A DNA stretch of 64,000 bases from Aquaticitalea lipolytica (GTDB lineage: Bacteria > Bacteroidota > Bacteroidia > Flavobacteriales > Flavobacteriaceae): NCBI RefSeq assembly GCF_014641635.1, contig NZ_BMIC01000004.1, forward strand, positions 124,001 to 188,000. Reading direction: 5' to 3'. A program made the translations under genes and the position numbers. The notes beneath the pieces were generated by a model. The model saw only the letters and a program-made list of their open reading frames with translations, was not told the origin of the DNA and searched no databases. This document shows, piece after piece, positions 36,014-44,759 of the stretch. Each line of letters begins with the position of its first letter. Position 1 is the first letter of the stretch.

Positions 36014-36661
36014 ATGTTTCTTGAAAATACAGTAAATCCTAAAGAACAATTTGGGTGGATTGAAGTTATTTGCGGTTCTATGTTCTCTGGTAAGACAGAA
36101 GAATTGATTAGACGATTAAAACGTGCGCAGTTTGCAAAACAAAAAGTAGAGATTTTTAAACCTGCTGTTGATGTACGATATGATGACGAAATGGTTGTTT
36201 CGCATGATGCAAATGAAATTAGATCTACACCTGTTCCTGCAGCAGCTAATATCCCAATTTTAGCAGATGGTTGTGACGTTGTAGGTATTGACGAAGCTCA
36301 ATTTTTTGATGACGAAATTGTACGTGTTTGTAATGATTTAGCAAATAAAGGTATACGTGTTATTGTAGCTGGACTGGATATGGACTTTAAAGGCAATCCA
36401 TTTGGCCCAATGCCACATTTAATGGCAACAGCTGAATATGTAACTAAAGTGCATGCGGTTTGTACAAGAACAGGAAATTTAGCGCAATATAGTTACCGAA
36501 AAGCAAAAAGTGATGCCTTAGTATTACTTGGTGAGGTTGACGAATATGAGCCATTAAGCAGAGCTGCTTTTTATAAAGCTATGCTTCGTGATAAGGTGAG
36601 AAACATGAGTGTAAATGATCCTGAAGTTGTGATTACAAAACCCGATAATTCAAATGCCTAA
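36014..36661 (+). CDS. tdk: Thymidine kinase (type II)
   Basis: The 215-residue enzyme phosphorylates thymidine with ATP in DNA precursor salvage. [18 protein letters not shown] is the P-loop, [15 protein letters not shown] holds the Walker B and catalytic Glu, and [35 protein letters not shown] leads into the lasso domain. The zinc ribbon is degenerate: after HAVC the second Cys is Thr (CTRTG), and no later CxxC pair is present. It overlaps alr by 8 bases. Confidence 0.93.
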   Translation: MFLENTVNPKEQFGWIEVICGSMFSGKTEELIRRLKRAQFAKQKVEIFKPAVDVRYDDEMVVSHDANEIRSTPVPAAANIPILADGCDVVGIDEAQFFDDEIVRVCNDLANKGIRVIVAGLDMDFKGNPFGPMPHLMATAEYVTKVHAVCTRTGNLAQYSYRKAKSDALVLLGEVDEYEPLSRAAFYKAMLRDKVRNMSVNDPEVVITKPDNSNA

Positions 36662-37760
36662 AGCGCAAGAAACCATCCTCGAAATTGATTTAAAAGCCTT
36701 AAAGCATAATTTTGAGTATCTAAAATCTAAACTTAAATCCAACACTAAATTTCTAGCAGTAGTTAAAGCATTTGCGTATGGTAATGAAGCAAATGAAATA
36801 GCAAGTTACTTACAAGATTTAGATGTTGATTATTTTGCAGTCGCCTATACCAGTGAAGGCATTGCTTTAAGAGATGCTGGTATTACAAAACCTATTTTAG
36901 TGCTACATCCACTTCCTATAAGTTTTAAGCTTTTAATTGAGCGTTGTTTAGAACCGAGTTTATATAACGAAAAAGTTTTAAATGAATTTATTGAAGTTGC
37001 TAAAACAGAAAAACAAACTAATTACCCAATACATCTTAAATTCAATACAGGTTTAAACCGATTAGGTTTTTCTGAAAACGATATAGTTGCCATTCATTCT
37101 AAATTAAGTAAATCATCAGCTGTAAAAATAAAATCTATATTTTCTCATTTAGCAGCAAGTGAAGATTTAAATGAAGATAATTATACAAAAGGGCAAATTT
37201 CATCATTCAAAAATATAACAGAAAAATTTGTTGCCATTTTTGGATACAAGCCATTATTACATTTATGCAATACTTCTGGCATTTTAAATTATCCAGAAGC
37301 ACATTTAGATATGGTTAGAAGCGGAATTGGCTTATATGGTTTTGGTAATTCTGATAAAGAGAATAAAAACTTTAAACCTATTGCTTCATTAAAATCTGTT
37401 ATTTCTCAAATTCATCATATTAGTAAAGGAGAAACTGTTGGTTATAATAGGGCTTTTAAAAGTGAGGCATCACAAAAAACAGCAACACTCCCTATTGGTC
37501 ATGCAGATGGAATTGGAAGACAGTATGGAAACGGAAAGGGCTATGTAATTATTAACAATCAAAAAGCACCAATTGTTGGTAATGTGTGTATGGATATGAT
37601 TATGGTAAATGTTACTGGTATAGATTGTAAAGAAGGTGATGAAGTAATTATCTTTGATGCAAATCATACAGCAAACAACTTGGCTCAAAGTGCAAATACA
37701 ATTTCTTACGAGCTTATTACATCTATTTCTCAACGTGTAAAACGTATTATATTAAAATAA
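36654..37760 (+). CDS. alr: Alanine racemase
   Basis: The 368-residue fold-III PLP enzyme supplies D-alanine for peptidoglycan. The PLP lysine K38 lies in [13 protein letters not shown], which differs from the common [33 protein letters not shown] and VGYNRAF (catalytic Tyr) follow, with [40 protein letters not shown] near the end. The 8-base overlap with tdk indicates translational coupling. Confidence 0.94.
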   Translation: MPKAQETILEIDLKALKHNFEYLKSKLKSNTKFLAVVKAFAYGNEANEIASYLQDLDVDYFAVAYTSEGIALRDAGITKPILVLHPLPISFKLLIERCLEPSLYNEKVLNEFIEVAKTEKQTNYPIHLKFNTGLNRLGFSENDIVAIHSKLSKSSAVKIKSIFSHLAASEDLNEDNYTKGQISSFKNITEKFVAIFGYKPLLHLCNTSGILNYPEAHLDMVRSGIGLYGFGNSDKENKNFKPIASLKSVISQIHHISKGETVGYNRAFKSEASQKTATLPIGHADGIGRQYGNGKGYVIINNQKAPIVGNVCMDMIMVNVTGIDCKEGDEVIIFDANHTANNLAQSANTISYELITSISQRVKRIILK

Positions 37761-37797
37761 TTCCTTTAGGCTTTTTTTAACATTTATATATTTTTCT

Positions 37798-37805
37798 TAC
37801 ATTAG
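37798..37805 (+). promoter_or_regulatory. -7-like box for mscL
   Basis: TACATTAG, one base off TAnnTTTG and identical to the box before RNA copy 1, lies 29 bases before the mscL ATG. Confidence 0.35.
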
Positions 37806-37834
37806 AGCCTAATAACTAACTTAATACAATTATT

Positions 37835-38230
37835 ATGCTAAAAGAGTTTAAAGATTTTGCAATGAAAGGCAATTTAATCGATATTGCTGTTGCTTTTGTA
37901 ATGGGTGCTGCTTTTAATAAAGTTGTCACTTCATTTACCGCTGGAATTGTTTCGCCTTTAATTGGGCTGATTTTCAAATCAGATTTCAACGATTTAAAAT
38001 ATGTAATTACACCTGGTACAGCTGACGAAGCAGGAAATGTAACTGGAGAAATTGCTGTTCTTTACGGAAGTTTTTTAACCAGTTTAATAGACTTTATTAT
38101 TGTTGCTTTTGTAATGTTTATGATTATAAAAGCGGTTAACAAAACAAAGAAAAAAGAAGAACCCGCTCCACCAGCAGGACCATCTGATAATGATTTATTA
38201 AAAGAAATCAGAGACGCATTAAAAAAATAA
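37835..38230 (+). CDS. mscL: Large-conductance mechanosensitive channel
   Basis: The 131-residue channel opens under membrane tension to release solutes on osmotic downshock. FKDFAMKGNLIDIAVAFVMGAAFNKVVTSFTAGIVSPLIGL is the conserved N-terminal helix and pore-lining TM1. A periplasmic loop follows, then TM2 (FLTSLIDFIIVAFVMFMIIKAV), then a charged C-terminal helix after a Pro-rich linker. Its terminator shows it is a single-gene unit or the end of one. Confidence 0.96.
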   Translation: MLKEFKDFAMKGNLIDIAVAFVMGAAFNKVVTSFTAGIVSPLIGLIFKSDFNDLKYVITPGTADEAGNVTGEIAVLYGSFLTSLIDFIIVAFVMFMIIKAVNKTKKKEEPAPPAGPSDNDLLKEIRDALKK

Positions 38231-38253
38231 TCGCTACATACATATTCTAACTA

Positions 38254-38284
38254 AACCCAATTCTAACGAATTGGGTTCTTTTTT
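38254..38284 (+). terminator. Intrinsic terminator of mscL
   Basis: A perfect 10-bp stem (AACCCAATTC / GAATTGGGTT) with a 4-base loop and a T-run lies 24 bases after the mscL stop. Confidence 0.88.
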
Positions 38285-38320
38285 GGCTAAATTTTAAAGA
38301 TTTTGTACTAATTATTTGGT

Positions 38321-38328
38321 TATTTTTG
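38321..38328 (+). promoter_or_regulatory. -7 promoter box for asd
   Basis: TATTTTTG matches TAnnTTTG exactly, 23 bases before the asd ATG. TTTG at 38302-38305 is 15 bases upstream, shorter than the usual 19. Confidence 0.45.
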
Positions 38329-38351
38329 TGCTTAAATAAAATTCAATACTA

Positions 38352-39341
38352 ATGAAAATAGCAGTTGTTGGTGCCACAGGTATGGTTGGCGAAGTGATGT
38401 TAAAAGTCTTGGAAGAACGTAGTTTTCCATTTACTGAATTAATACTAGTTGCGTCTGAAAAATCTATCGGAAAAATAATTTCTTTTAAAAACAAAGACTA
38501 TAAAGTTATTGGTCTTGCCGAAGCTGTTGCTTTAAAACCAGATGTTGCTCTTTTTTCAGCTGGTGGAAATACGTCGTTAGAATGGGCTCCAAAATTTGCT
38601 GCAGTTGGCACAACAGTTATCGATAACTCTTCTGCTTGGAGAATGGATTTAGATAAGAAATTAGTTGTTCCAGAGATTAATGCCAATCAACTTACAAAAC
38701 AAGACAAAATAATTGCTAACCCAAACTGTTCAACTATACAAATGGTTATGGTTTTGGCTCCTCTTCATAAAAAATATAAAATAAAGCGAATAGTCGTTTC
38801 TACATATCAGTCTATTACTGGAACAGGCTTAAAGGCTGTTAAACAGTTAGAAAACGAACTTGCAGGTGTAAAAGGTGAAATGGCATATCATTATCCTATT
38901 CATAAAAACGCCATTCCACATTGCGACGTTTTTGAAGAAAATGGATACACAAAAGAAGAAATGAAACTCGTAAGGGAAACTCAAAAAATACTTAACGATA
39001 AAACAATTGCTGTAACTGCTACAGCTGTTCGTATTCCAACTTCTGGAGGTCACAGTGAAGCTGTAAATGTAGAGTTTGAAAACGATTTTGATATCAACGA
39101 TGTGCGTCAGTTGTTAAGTAAAACTGACGGTGTAACTGTACAAGATAATATTGATGTTAATACATATCCAATGCCAATATATGCTAATGGTAAAGACGAT
39201 GTATTTGTGGGTAGAATTAGAAGAGATGGTTCTCAGCCCAAATCATTAAATTTATGGATTGTGAGTGATAATCTACGTAAAGGAGCTGCAACAAACACTA
39301 TTCAGATAGCAGAATACCTTCTATCAAATAGCCTTATTTAA
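38352..39341 (+). CDS. asd: Aspartate-semialdehyde dehydrogenase
   Basis: The 329-residue NADP-dependent enzyme reduces aspartyl phosphate to the semialdehyde, leading to lysine, diaminopimelate, threonine and methionine. MKIAVVGATGMVGEVMLKVL is the Rossmann motif, NPNCSTIQMV holds nucleophile C126, and RIPTSGGHSEAVNVEF holds the catalytic His region. The length is typical. It is a single-gene unit between two clear boundaries. Confidence 0.95.
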   Translation: MKIAVVGATGMVGEVMLKVLEERSFPFTELILVASEKSIGKIISFKNKDYKVIGLAEAVALKPDVALFSAGGNTSLEWAPKFAAVGTTVIDNSSAWRMDLDKKLVVPEINANQLTKQDKIIANPNCSTIQMVMVLAPLHKKYKIKRIVVSTYQSITGTGLKAVKQLENELAGVKGEMAYHYPIHKNAIPHCDVFEENGYTKEEMKLVRETQKILNDKTIAVTATAVRIPTSGGHSEAVNVEFENDFDINDVRQLLSKTDGVTVQDNIDVNTYPMPIYANGKDDVFVGRIRRDGSQPKSLNLWIVSDNLRKGAATNTIQIAEYLLSNSLI

Positions 39342-39369
39342 GATTGCTTTTGTTAATTTTTTCATCTCG

Positions 39370-39449
39370 ACAGTAAAAAAGTGTAATACAACTAATTAAT
39401 TGATTAGTAAGTATCCAATTAGCTAAATTAGTAGTCCAAATTTTACTGT
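39370..39449. promoter_or_regulatory. Nested inverted repeats upstream of diheme lipoprotein
   Basis: ACAGTAAAA (39370-39378) is matched by TTTTACTGT (39441-39449). Between them lies an 18-bp near-perfect palindrome made of ACTAAT and ATTAGT around TAATTG (39391-39408, 16 of 18 positions symmetric). The outer right arm ends 2 bases before the ATG. An operator or leader structure is possible. Confidence 0.4.
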
Positions 39450-39451
39450 AA

Positions 39452-40546
39452 ATGTCTAAAAATTACAATAATATCACTTTTCTGCTAGTGTTATCTTTGC
39501 TCTTTATTTCTTGTGCTAAAGACGATGCTTACGTTCCTATTGAGCCTGAGCAAGAATCTCCAGTGGTTTTTGACATTGCTCAAGTGCCATATCAAACCCT
39601 ATCGGAATACAATTTTTTTGATGGAGAAATGAAGAATTTGTCTCCTGTTTATGGTGTTTTACCTTACGACTTAATAACGCCTTTGTTTTCTGATTACGCT
39701 CACAAAAAAAGATTTATTTGGATGCCTACAGGAGTAAGCGCAAGCTATATTAATGATTATTCTATTTTAGACTTCCCAATTGGCACAGTGCTTATAAAGA
39801 ACTTTTACTACGAAAATGTTTTACCTTCAAATGAGGCTAAAATATTAGAAACAAGGTTACAAATTAAAAAAGAAGAGGGCTGGGTGTTTGCTAATTATAA
39901 ATGGAATGACGATCAAACTCAAGCGTCTTTTGATTTGGCTGGTAGTTATGTTCCATTAAATTTTATTGAAAACAACCAACAAAGAAGTGTTAACTATTAT
40001 GTGCCTTCAGGCCCACAATGTTTAACGTGCCATAAGTCTGATAACGATGTAGCTCAGCCAATAGGTGTTAAACCTCAAAATTTGAATATGGCGTTTAGTT
40101 ACACTGATGGTAATTTTAATCAACTTCAAAAATGGAAAGAAGTGGGTTATTTGTCTGGAAATATCCCAACAAACATTCAAACAGTGGTTAAATGGGACGA
40201 CGTGTCACAACCTTTAGGTTTAAGAGTTCGTTCTTATTTAGATATTAACTGTGCTCATTGTCATGAAGACAACAGGCATTGCGATTACAGGCCTATAAGA
40301 TTTGCTTTTAACAAAACATCAAACCTTACAAATTTAGGTGTATGTGTTGAGGCGCATGAAATTTTTGACCCTTCGTTAACTTACATAGTCAATCCAGGAA
40401 ATGCTGAAAGATCAATTTTGGCTGTAAGAATAAATTCGGTTGAAGAATCATTAAGAATGCCTCTTTTAGCAAGAACTCTAAAACATGATGAAGGTGCCCA
40501 GCTAATAGAACAATGGATAAACTCATTAACAACAATATGTCAATAA
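39452..40546 (+). CDS. Diheme c-type cytochrome lipoprotein (SO2930/HNE_0200-like)
   Basis: The 364-residue protein has a lipoprotein signal with lipobox FISC. It carries two heme c motifs: CLTCH (about residue 190) and CAHCH (about residue 270), with a long N-terminal part beginning SEYNFFDGEMKNLSPVYGVLPYDLITPLFSDYAHKKRFIWMPTG. This layout fits the SO2930/HNE_0200 family of unknown role. Heme attachment puts it in the periplasm or outer membrane. It lies 22 bases before a VCBS/ASPIC T9SS protein and is likely co-transcribed with it. The family label is from memory of its N-terminal sequence. Confidence 0.78.
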   Translation: MSKNYNNITFLLVLSLLFISCAKDDAYVPIEPEQESPVVFDIAQVPYQTLSEYNFFDGEMKNLSPVYGVLPYDLITPLFSDYAHKKRFIWMPTGVSASYINDYSILDFPIGTVLIKNFYYENVLPSNEAKILETRLQIKKEEGWVFANYKWNDDQTQASFDLAGSYVPLNFIENNQQRSVNYYVPSGPQCLTCHKSDNDVAQPIGVKPQNLNMAFSYTDGNFNQLQKWKEVGYLSGNIPTNIQTVVKWDDVSQPLGLRVRSYLDINCAHCHEDNRHCDYRPIRFAFNKTSNLTNLGVCVEAHEIFDPSLTYIVNPGNAERSILAVRINSVEESLRMPLLARTLKHDEGAQLIEQWINSLTTICQ

Positions 40547-40568
40547 TATTATTTTATATTTTTTAATT

Positions 40569-42623
40569 ATGAAAAAACTATTACTTTTTTTAACAATGTG
40601 TTTAACTACACTCTCATTAAGTGCTCAAAGTTATAATTCCTGTAATGAAGCTCTTGGTTCTTCGACCGCCTCGGCTGGCACTTACTCAGTTGCAACAATA
40701 AATGGTGCAGTTCCTAGTGGTTTTTGTTTTGGTGATGGCGCAAATGTTACTGCTGCAGAATGGATAAAATATGTCCCAACAGATGATTTCTCAGTAACTG
40801 TGAGTTCAGATTTAGCGGTTAATGGAGATAAAGATACACGATTACATATTTTTAAAGGACAGTGTGGTTCATTGATATGTGTTGCTGGCGATGATGATTC
40901 TGGGGTTTTAACTGGTACAAATAGTAGCTCTTATTTATCAATTGCAACTTTTGATGCTGAATTGGGTGAGACCTATTATATTGTTTGGGATAATAAATGG
41001 ACGAATAGCAGTAATTTTGATTTTACAATTTCAGAAACTCCAACAACACCTCCTCCTCCAGTACCTTCTGTGACTTTTACATCTCAAAACTTTCCTGGTG
41101 CTACTGGAACTTACGATAGGGCTTTAGTAGATATGAATGGAGATTATTTAGACGATGTTGTTTCTATTAGTTCAACTACTATAAATATTAATTATCAAAT
41201 AGCGACAGGTGGTTTTAATACAGTAAATATTACTACAACATCTGCTGACTTTTTACCTTCATGGAGCTTAGCTGCTGGTGACTATGATGCTAATGGTTAT
41301 ACTGATTTACTATATGGAGCTGGTAATGGTGTTACTTTTATGAAGGCAAATAATGATGGAACTGCTTTTACAGAGATTTCTGGACCTGAAAATGTGTTTT
41401 CTCAACGTTCAAATTTTGTTGATATTAATAATGATGGTTTTTTAGATGCATTTGTATGTCATGATGTAGCTCCAAGTGTTTCTTACATAAATGATGGATC
41501 AAATAATCTTGTGTTTAACAACACTAATGGATTAGGTAACTATCCTTCTGGAGGAAATTATGCCTCAGTATGGATAGACTTTGATAATGATAGAGATATT
41601 GATATGTTTATGGCAAAGTGCGGAGGTAGTGAAGCTCGAAGAACAAATCAAATGTTCAGAAATAATGGTGATGGTACCTTTACAGATATAGGCCCATCTT
41701 GTAATCTTGCTGATATTATACAAACATGGTCTGCTGCTTGGGGAGATTTTGATAATGATGGCGATATGGATGCGTATGTTGGCTCAAGTACTGGGTATGA
41801 TCATAAATTAATGAGAAACAATGGCGATAATACATTTACTGATGTCACAACTGGCTCTGGTGTTAGTACTGCAAAAATAGGTCACGAAAATGTTCCTGGT
41901 GATTTTGATAATGATGGTAAGCTAGATATTTATTCTAATGGGTCAATTTTATTTGGAAATGGCGATATGACATTTAATGTTTTTAACTCACTAACCATTC
42001 CATCAACAGGCGCTATTGGAGATATAAATAATGATGGTTTCCTAGATATGTTTAATGGAAATGTTTACTACAACAATGCAAATGCAAACCATTGGATAAA
42101 AATTGTAACTATTGGCCAAACTGGTACTGGATTTTCAAATATAAACGGTATTGGTGCTCGTGTTGAAATTAATACTGCTAACGGAACTCAAATTAGAGAT
42201 GTAAGAAGTGGAGAGGGTTTTAGATATATGCATTCACTAAACACTCATTTTGGTATTGGCACCGAAACTTCTATTAATTATGTTAGAGTTTACTGGCCAT
42301 CTGGTTTAGTGGAAACTATTAATAATCCTTCAATAGATGCAATGCTTGTAGTAAACGAGTCTAATGCAACATTAAGTACTCAAGATAATTTTGTTAACGA
42401 TTTAATCTTATACCCAAATCCAACTAAAAGTGTTTTAAACCTTAATACATTAGATAATTTACAAGATGCTATTTATACTGTTTTTGATATTAGTGGAAAA
42501 CGTGTCTTAAATGCAAGATTAGATTCTAATATTATTGATGTATCTAACTTAAATGCTGGACAATATATTTTACGCATAATGTCTGATGGTTCGATTAAAA
42601 ATCAAAAATTCATCAAGCAATAA
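40569..42623 (+). CDS. FG-GAP/VCBS and ASPIC/UnbV protein with T9SS type A tail
   Basis: The 684-residue secreted protein has a signal peptide (cleavage near LSAQ). A pre-peptidase-like beta domain (about 22-155) and a Pro-rich linker come next. Seven FG-GAP/VCBS units follow, with calcium loops such as DINNDGFLDAF, DFDNDGDMDAY and DFDNDGKLDIY. An ASPIC/UnbV module (GIGARVEINTANGTQIRDVRSGEGFRYMHSLNTHFGIG) leads to a type A T9SS sorting domain (LILYPNPTKSVLNL ... GQYILRI). It is probably surface-attached and carbohydrate- or protein-binding. A strong terminator follows. Confidence 0.9.
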   Translation: MKKLLLFLTMCLTTLSLSAQSYNSCNEALGSSTASAGTYSVATINGAVPSGFCFGDGANVTAAEWIKYVPTDDFSVTVSSDLAVNGDKDTRLHIFKGQCGSLICVAGDDDSGVLTGTNSSSYLSIATFDAELGETYYIVWDNKWTNSSNFDFTISETPTTPPPPVPSVTFTSQNFPGATGTYDRALVDMNGDYLDDVVSISSTTININYQIATGGFNTVNITTTSADFLPSWSLAAGDYDANGYTDLLYGAGNGVTFMKANNDGTAFTEISGPENVFSQRSNFVDINNDGFLDAFVCHDVAPSVSYINDGSNNLVFNNTNGLGNYPSGGNYASVWIDFDNDRDIDMFMAKCGGSEARRTNQMFRNNGDGTFTDIGPSCNLADIIQTWSAAWGDFDNDGDMDAYVGSSTGYDHKLMRNNGDNTFTDVTTGSGVSTAKIGHENVPGDFDNDGKLDIYSNGSILFGNGDMTFNVFNSLTIPSTGAIGDINNDGFLDMFNGNVYYNNANANHWIKIVTIGQTGTGFSNINGIGARVEINTANGTQIRDVRSGEGFRYMHSLNTHFGIGTETSINYVRVYWPSGLVETINNPSIDAMLVVNESNATLSTQDNFVNDLILYPNPTKSVLNLNTLDNLQDAIYTVFDISGKRVLNARLDSNIIDVSNLNAGQYILRIMSDGSIKNQKFIKQ

Positions 42624-42642
42624 GAAAAGTTTATTTATAATT

Positions 42643-42676
42643 AAAATTCGCTCATAATATGAGCGAATTTTTTTTG
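42643..42676 (+). terminator. Intrinsic terminator after VCBS/ASPIC gene
   Basis: A perfect 13-bp stem (AAAATTCGCTCAT / ATGAGCGAATTTT) with a 3-base loop and a run of T. An ATG inside it opens the frame of the next gene, but that gene's real start is further on. Confidence 0.9.
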
Positions 42677-42679
42677 TCC

Positions 42680-42687
42680 TACATTTG
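42680..42687 (+). promoter_or_regulatory. -7 promoter box for ABC ATPase gene
   Basis: TACATTTG matches TAnnTTTG exactly and sits between the terminator and the ATG at 42701, giving a leader under 10 bases. It supports the inner start for the ABC gene. Confidence 0.45.
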
Positions 42688-42700
42688 TCTTATTCTAATA

Positions 42701-43612
42701 ATGCTGCAAGTTAAAAACATATCATTCAGTTACGAAAAAAACTTTGTTCTAAAGAACATTGATTTTTCCGTTAATAAAGGGCAAAACCTTTCTGTAATTG
42801 GAGAAAGTGGTTCAGGAAAATCCACACTTTTAAGGTTGATTTATGGTGAATATGATTTAAATCAAGGGGAAATACTTTGGAATAATACTAAAATTTTAGG
42901 CCCAAAATTCAATCTTGTTATAGGTTATGATTTCATGAAACATGTAACCCAGGAGTTTGATTTAATGCCCTTTACTTCTGTTGAAGAAAATATAGGTAAA
43001 CATTTGTCAAATTTCTTTCCTGTTGAAAAAAAAGAAAGAGTAACTGAGCTGCTTGAAGTTGTTGAACTTGCTTTGTTCTCAAAAATAAAAGTTAAAAATT
43101 TAAGCGGAGGACAAAAACAGCGCGTAGCACTTGCAAGAGCATTGGCAAAACAGCCCGAAATTATATTATTAGATGAGCCTTTTAGTCATATTGATAATTT
43201 TAAAAAACAATCGCTTCGTCGTAATCTATTCAAATATTTAAAAGAAAAAAATATTACTTGTATTGTTGCCACTCACGACAAAGATGATGTTTTAGGTTTT
43301 GCTGATAAAATGATTGTTTTAGGAGATTCAAAAATTATAGCAAATGACATCCCTGAACACTTATATAAAAACCCTAAAACACCACTAATTGCTTCATTTT
43401 TTGGTGAATTTAACCTTATTGATGACAAAATCGTCTATTCAAATCAACTAAAAGTGGTAGAAAAATCTAATTTAAAAGCCGTTGTAAATCACTCTTATTT
43501 TAAAGGGTATTATTATTTAATTGAAGCTAATTTAAATGGAGAAAAGGTGTTTTTTGAACACTCTAAATCAATTAAAAAAGGAGTAGCTGTGTTTTTAAGT
43601 ATCTACTTATAA
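42701..43612 (+). CDS. Orphan ABC transporter ATP-binding protein
   Basis: The 303-residue ATPase has Walker A (GESGSGKST), signature LSGGQKQRVALARAL, Walker B (IILLDEP) and the switch His (ATHDKDDV). A C-terminal extension of about 90 residues follows, as in PotA/FbpC-type importers. No permease or binding protein lies beside it, so the partner is unknown. ATG 42701 is chosen since MLQVKNISFSYE is the usual opening and the longer frame starts inside a terminator. Its 3' end overlaps the convergent Gre-like gene by 6 bases. Confidence 0.88.
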   Translation: MLQVKNISFSYEKNFVLKNIDFSVNKGQNLSVIGESGSGKSTLLRLIYGEYDLNQGEILWNNTKILGPKFNLVIGYDFMKHVTQEFDLMPFTSVEENIGKHLSNFFPVEKKERVTELLEVVELALFSKIKVKNLSGGQKQRVALARALAKQPEIILLDEPFSHIDNFKKQSLRRNLFKYLKEKNITCIVATHDKDDVLGFADKMIVLGDSKIIANDIPEHLYKNPKTPLIASFFGEFNLIDDKIVYSNQLKVVEKSNLKAVVNHSYFKGYYYLIEANLNGEKVFFEHSKSIKKGVAVFLSIYL

Positions 43613-44068
43613 AACTTCATTAATTTCAAATTTTAAGTCTCTAAACGAAAAATTATCTCCTTTCGTTTTACCAATTAAAAGTTGGCCTATTGGTGTATTG
43701 GCAGAGATACAGTAATAATCTATATTTTCGATACGTATTTCGCCTGCGCTAATTGCTATAAAGTAATTTGCATTTGAAGTTATAATTAAACTCCCTAAAC
43801 TAATTGTGCTACCTGCTTTATTTATATCAATCTTAGATATAATTTCGTTTAATTTTTGAATTTCGGCTAATTGTTGTCCTGCTTTTTCACGTTCAAGTTG
43901 TAGCATCGCTCGTCCTGTTTCGTGTTTATCTCCTGAACTGCTTTTAGTCTCAGATAATAATGAGTTTTGAATTTCGACTATTTGGTTTTGAACTGTTTGC
44001 AATCTAGCATCAATAAACTCGAGACAGTATCTGTATAGTTTTTGTTTGGTGTCTAGATTATTTATCAT
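43607..44068 (-). CDS. GreA/GreB-family-like protein
   Basis: From ATG 44068 the protein is 153 residues: an N-terminal coiled coil (about 8-80) and a C-terminal FKBP-like Gre domain (SLGSLIITSNANYFIAISAGEIRI ... YCISANTPIGQLLIGKTKGDNFSF). In GreA the hairpin tip carries the acids that stimulate RNA polymerase cleavage. Here the tip reads SSSGDKHETGRAML, with D47 and E50 in an altered setting. It could act on the polymerase secondary channel, which is inference. It overlaps mtgA by 11 bases. Confidence 0.78.
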   Translation of the reverse strand: MINNLDTKQKLYRYCLEFIDARLQTVQNQIVEIQNSLLSETKSSSGDKHETGRAMLQLEREKAGQQLAEIQKLNEIISKIDINKAGSTISLGSLIITSNANYFIAISAGEIRIENIDYYCISANTPIGQLLIGKTKGDNFSFRDLKFEINEVL

Positions 44069-44756
44069 CCTTTGCTTCAAATTCTAGTGGTCCAAAATAA
44101 CCCATTTGTCTTACTATCCAGTTTTTTCTGCCTTGTATATAATTTGTTGCTGGTCGTGCTTTATACACTCTTGGATTTGGTAGTATTGCAGCAATTGCTG
44201 CTGCTTCGCTACGCGATAGTTTTGTTGCTGGTTTCTTAAACCAATGTTGTGATGCGGCTTCAGCTCCATAAATTCCATCTCCCATTTCTATACTATTAAG
44301 ATAGACTTCTAAAATTCGTTCTTTAGACCAAAACACTTCTATTAAAAAGGTGAAATAAGCTTCTAACCCTTTACGAAACCAACTTCTGTGAGGCCATAAA
44401 AACACATTTTTGGCTGTCTGTTGAGAAATGGTACTTGCGCCTCTAACTCTTTTTCCAGCTTTATTAAATTCGATAGCTTTTTCAATGGCTTTCATATCAA
44501 ACCCATTGTGGTTTAAAAAATTCTGATCTTCACTACAAATAACAGCTAGTTTAAGATTTCTTGAAATTTCATCTTTTGATACCCAATCATGTTTTAATAC
44601 TACCTCTTTGTCATCTTGATACTGTTGCGCACTTCTAATAACCATTAAAGGAGTCATTGGTACAGGAACCCATTTGAAAACTATAACCATGAAAATGGAA
44701 AATAAAAACATCCACATTATGGATTTTAAAATAAACTTGAAAAATCGTTTTATCAT
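44058..44756 (-). CDS. mtgA: Monofunctional peptidoglycan glycosyltransferase
   Basis: The 232-residue GT51 enzyme polymerises lipid II into glycan strands at the inner membrane. A single N-terminal membrane segment (about 8-28) is followed by AVICSEDQNFLNHNGFD with the catalytic Glu, KRVRGASTISQQTAKNVFLWPHRSWFRKGLEAYFT, and EVYLNSIEMGDGIYGAEAAS with the second Glu. It starts 3 bases after the FAD oxidoreductase stop and overlaps the Gre-like gene. Confidence 0.95.
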   Translation of the reverse strand: MIKRFFKFILKSIMWMFLFSIFMVIVFKWVPVPMTPLMVIRSAQQYQDDKEVVLKHDWVSKDEISRNLKLAVICSEDQNFLNHNGFDMKAIEKAIEFNKAGKRVRGASTISQQTAKNVFLWPHRSWFRKGLEAYFTFLIEVFWSKERILEVYLNSIEMGDGIYGAEAASQHWFKKPATKLSRSEAAAIAAILPNPRVYKARPATNYIQGRKNWIVRQMGYFGPLEFEAKDDK

Positions 44757-44759
44757 CTG

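Noticed and set aside
42659-42700. Upstream ATG of the ABC ATPase gene
   Set aside because: It lies inside the terminator hairpin of the previous gene and before an exact -7 box; the added residues are unlike the family.
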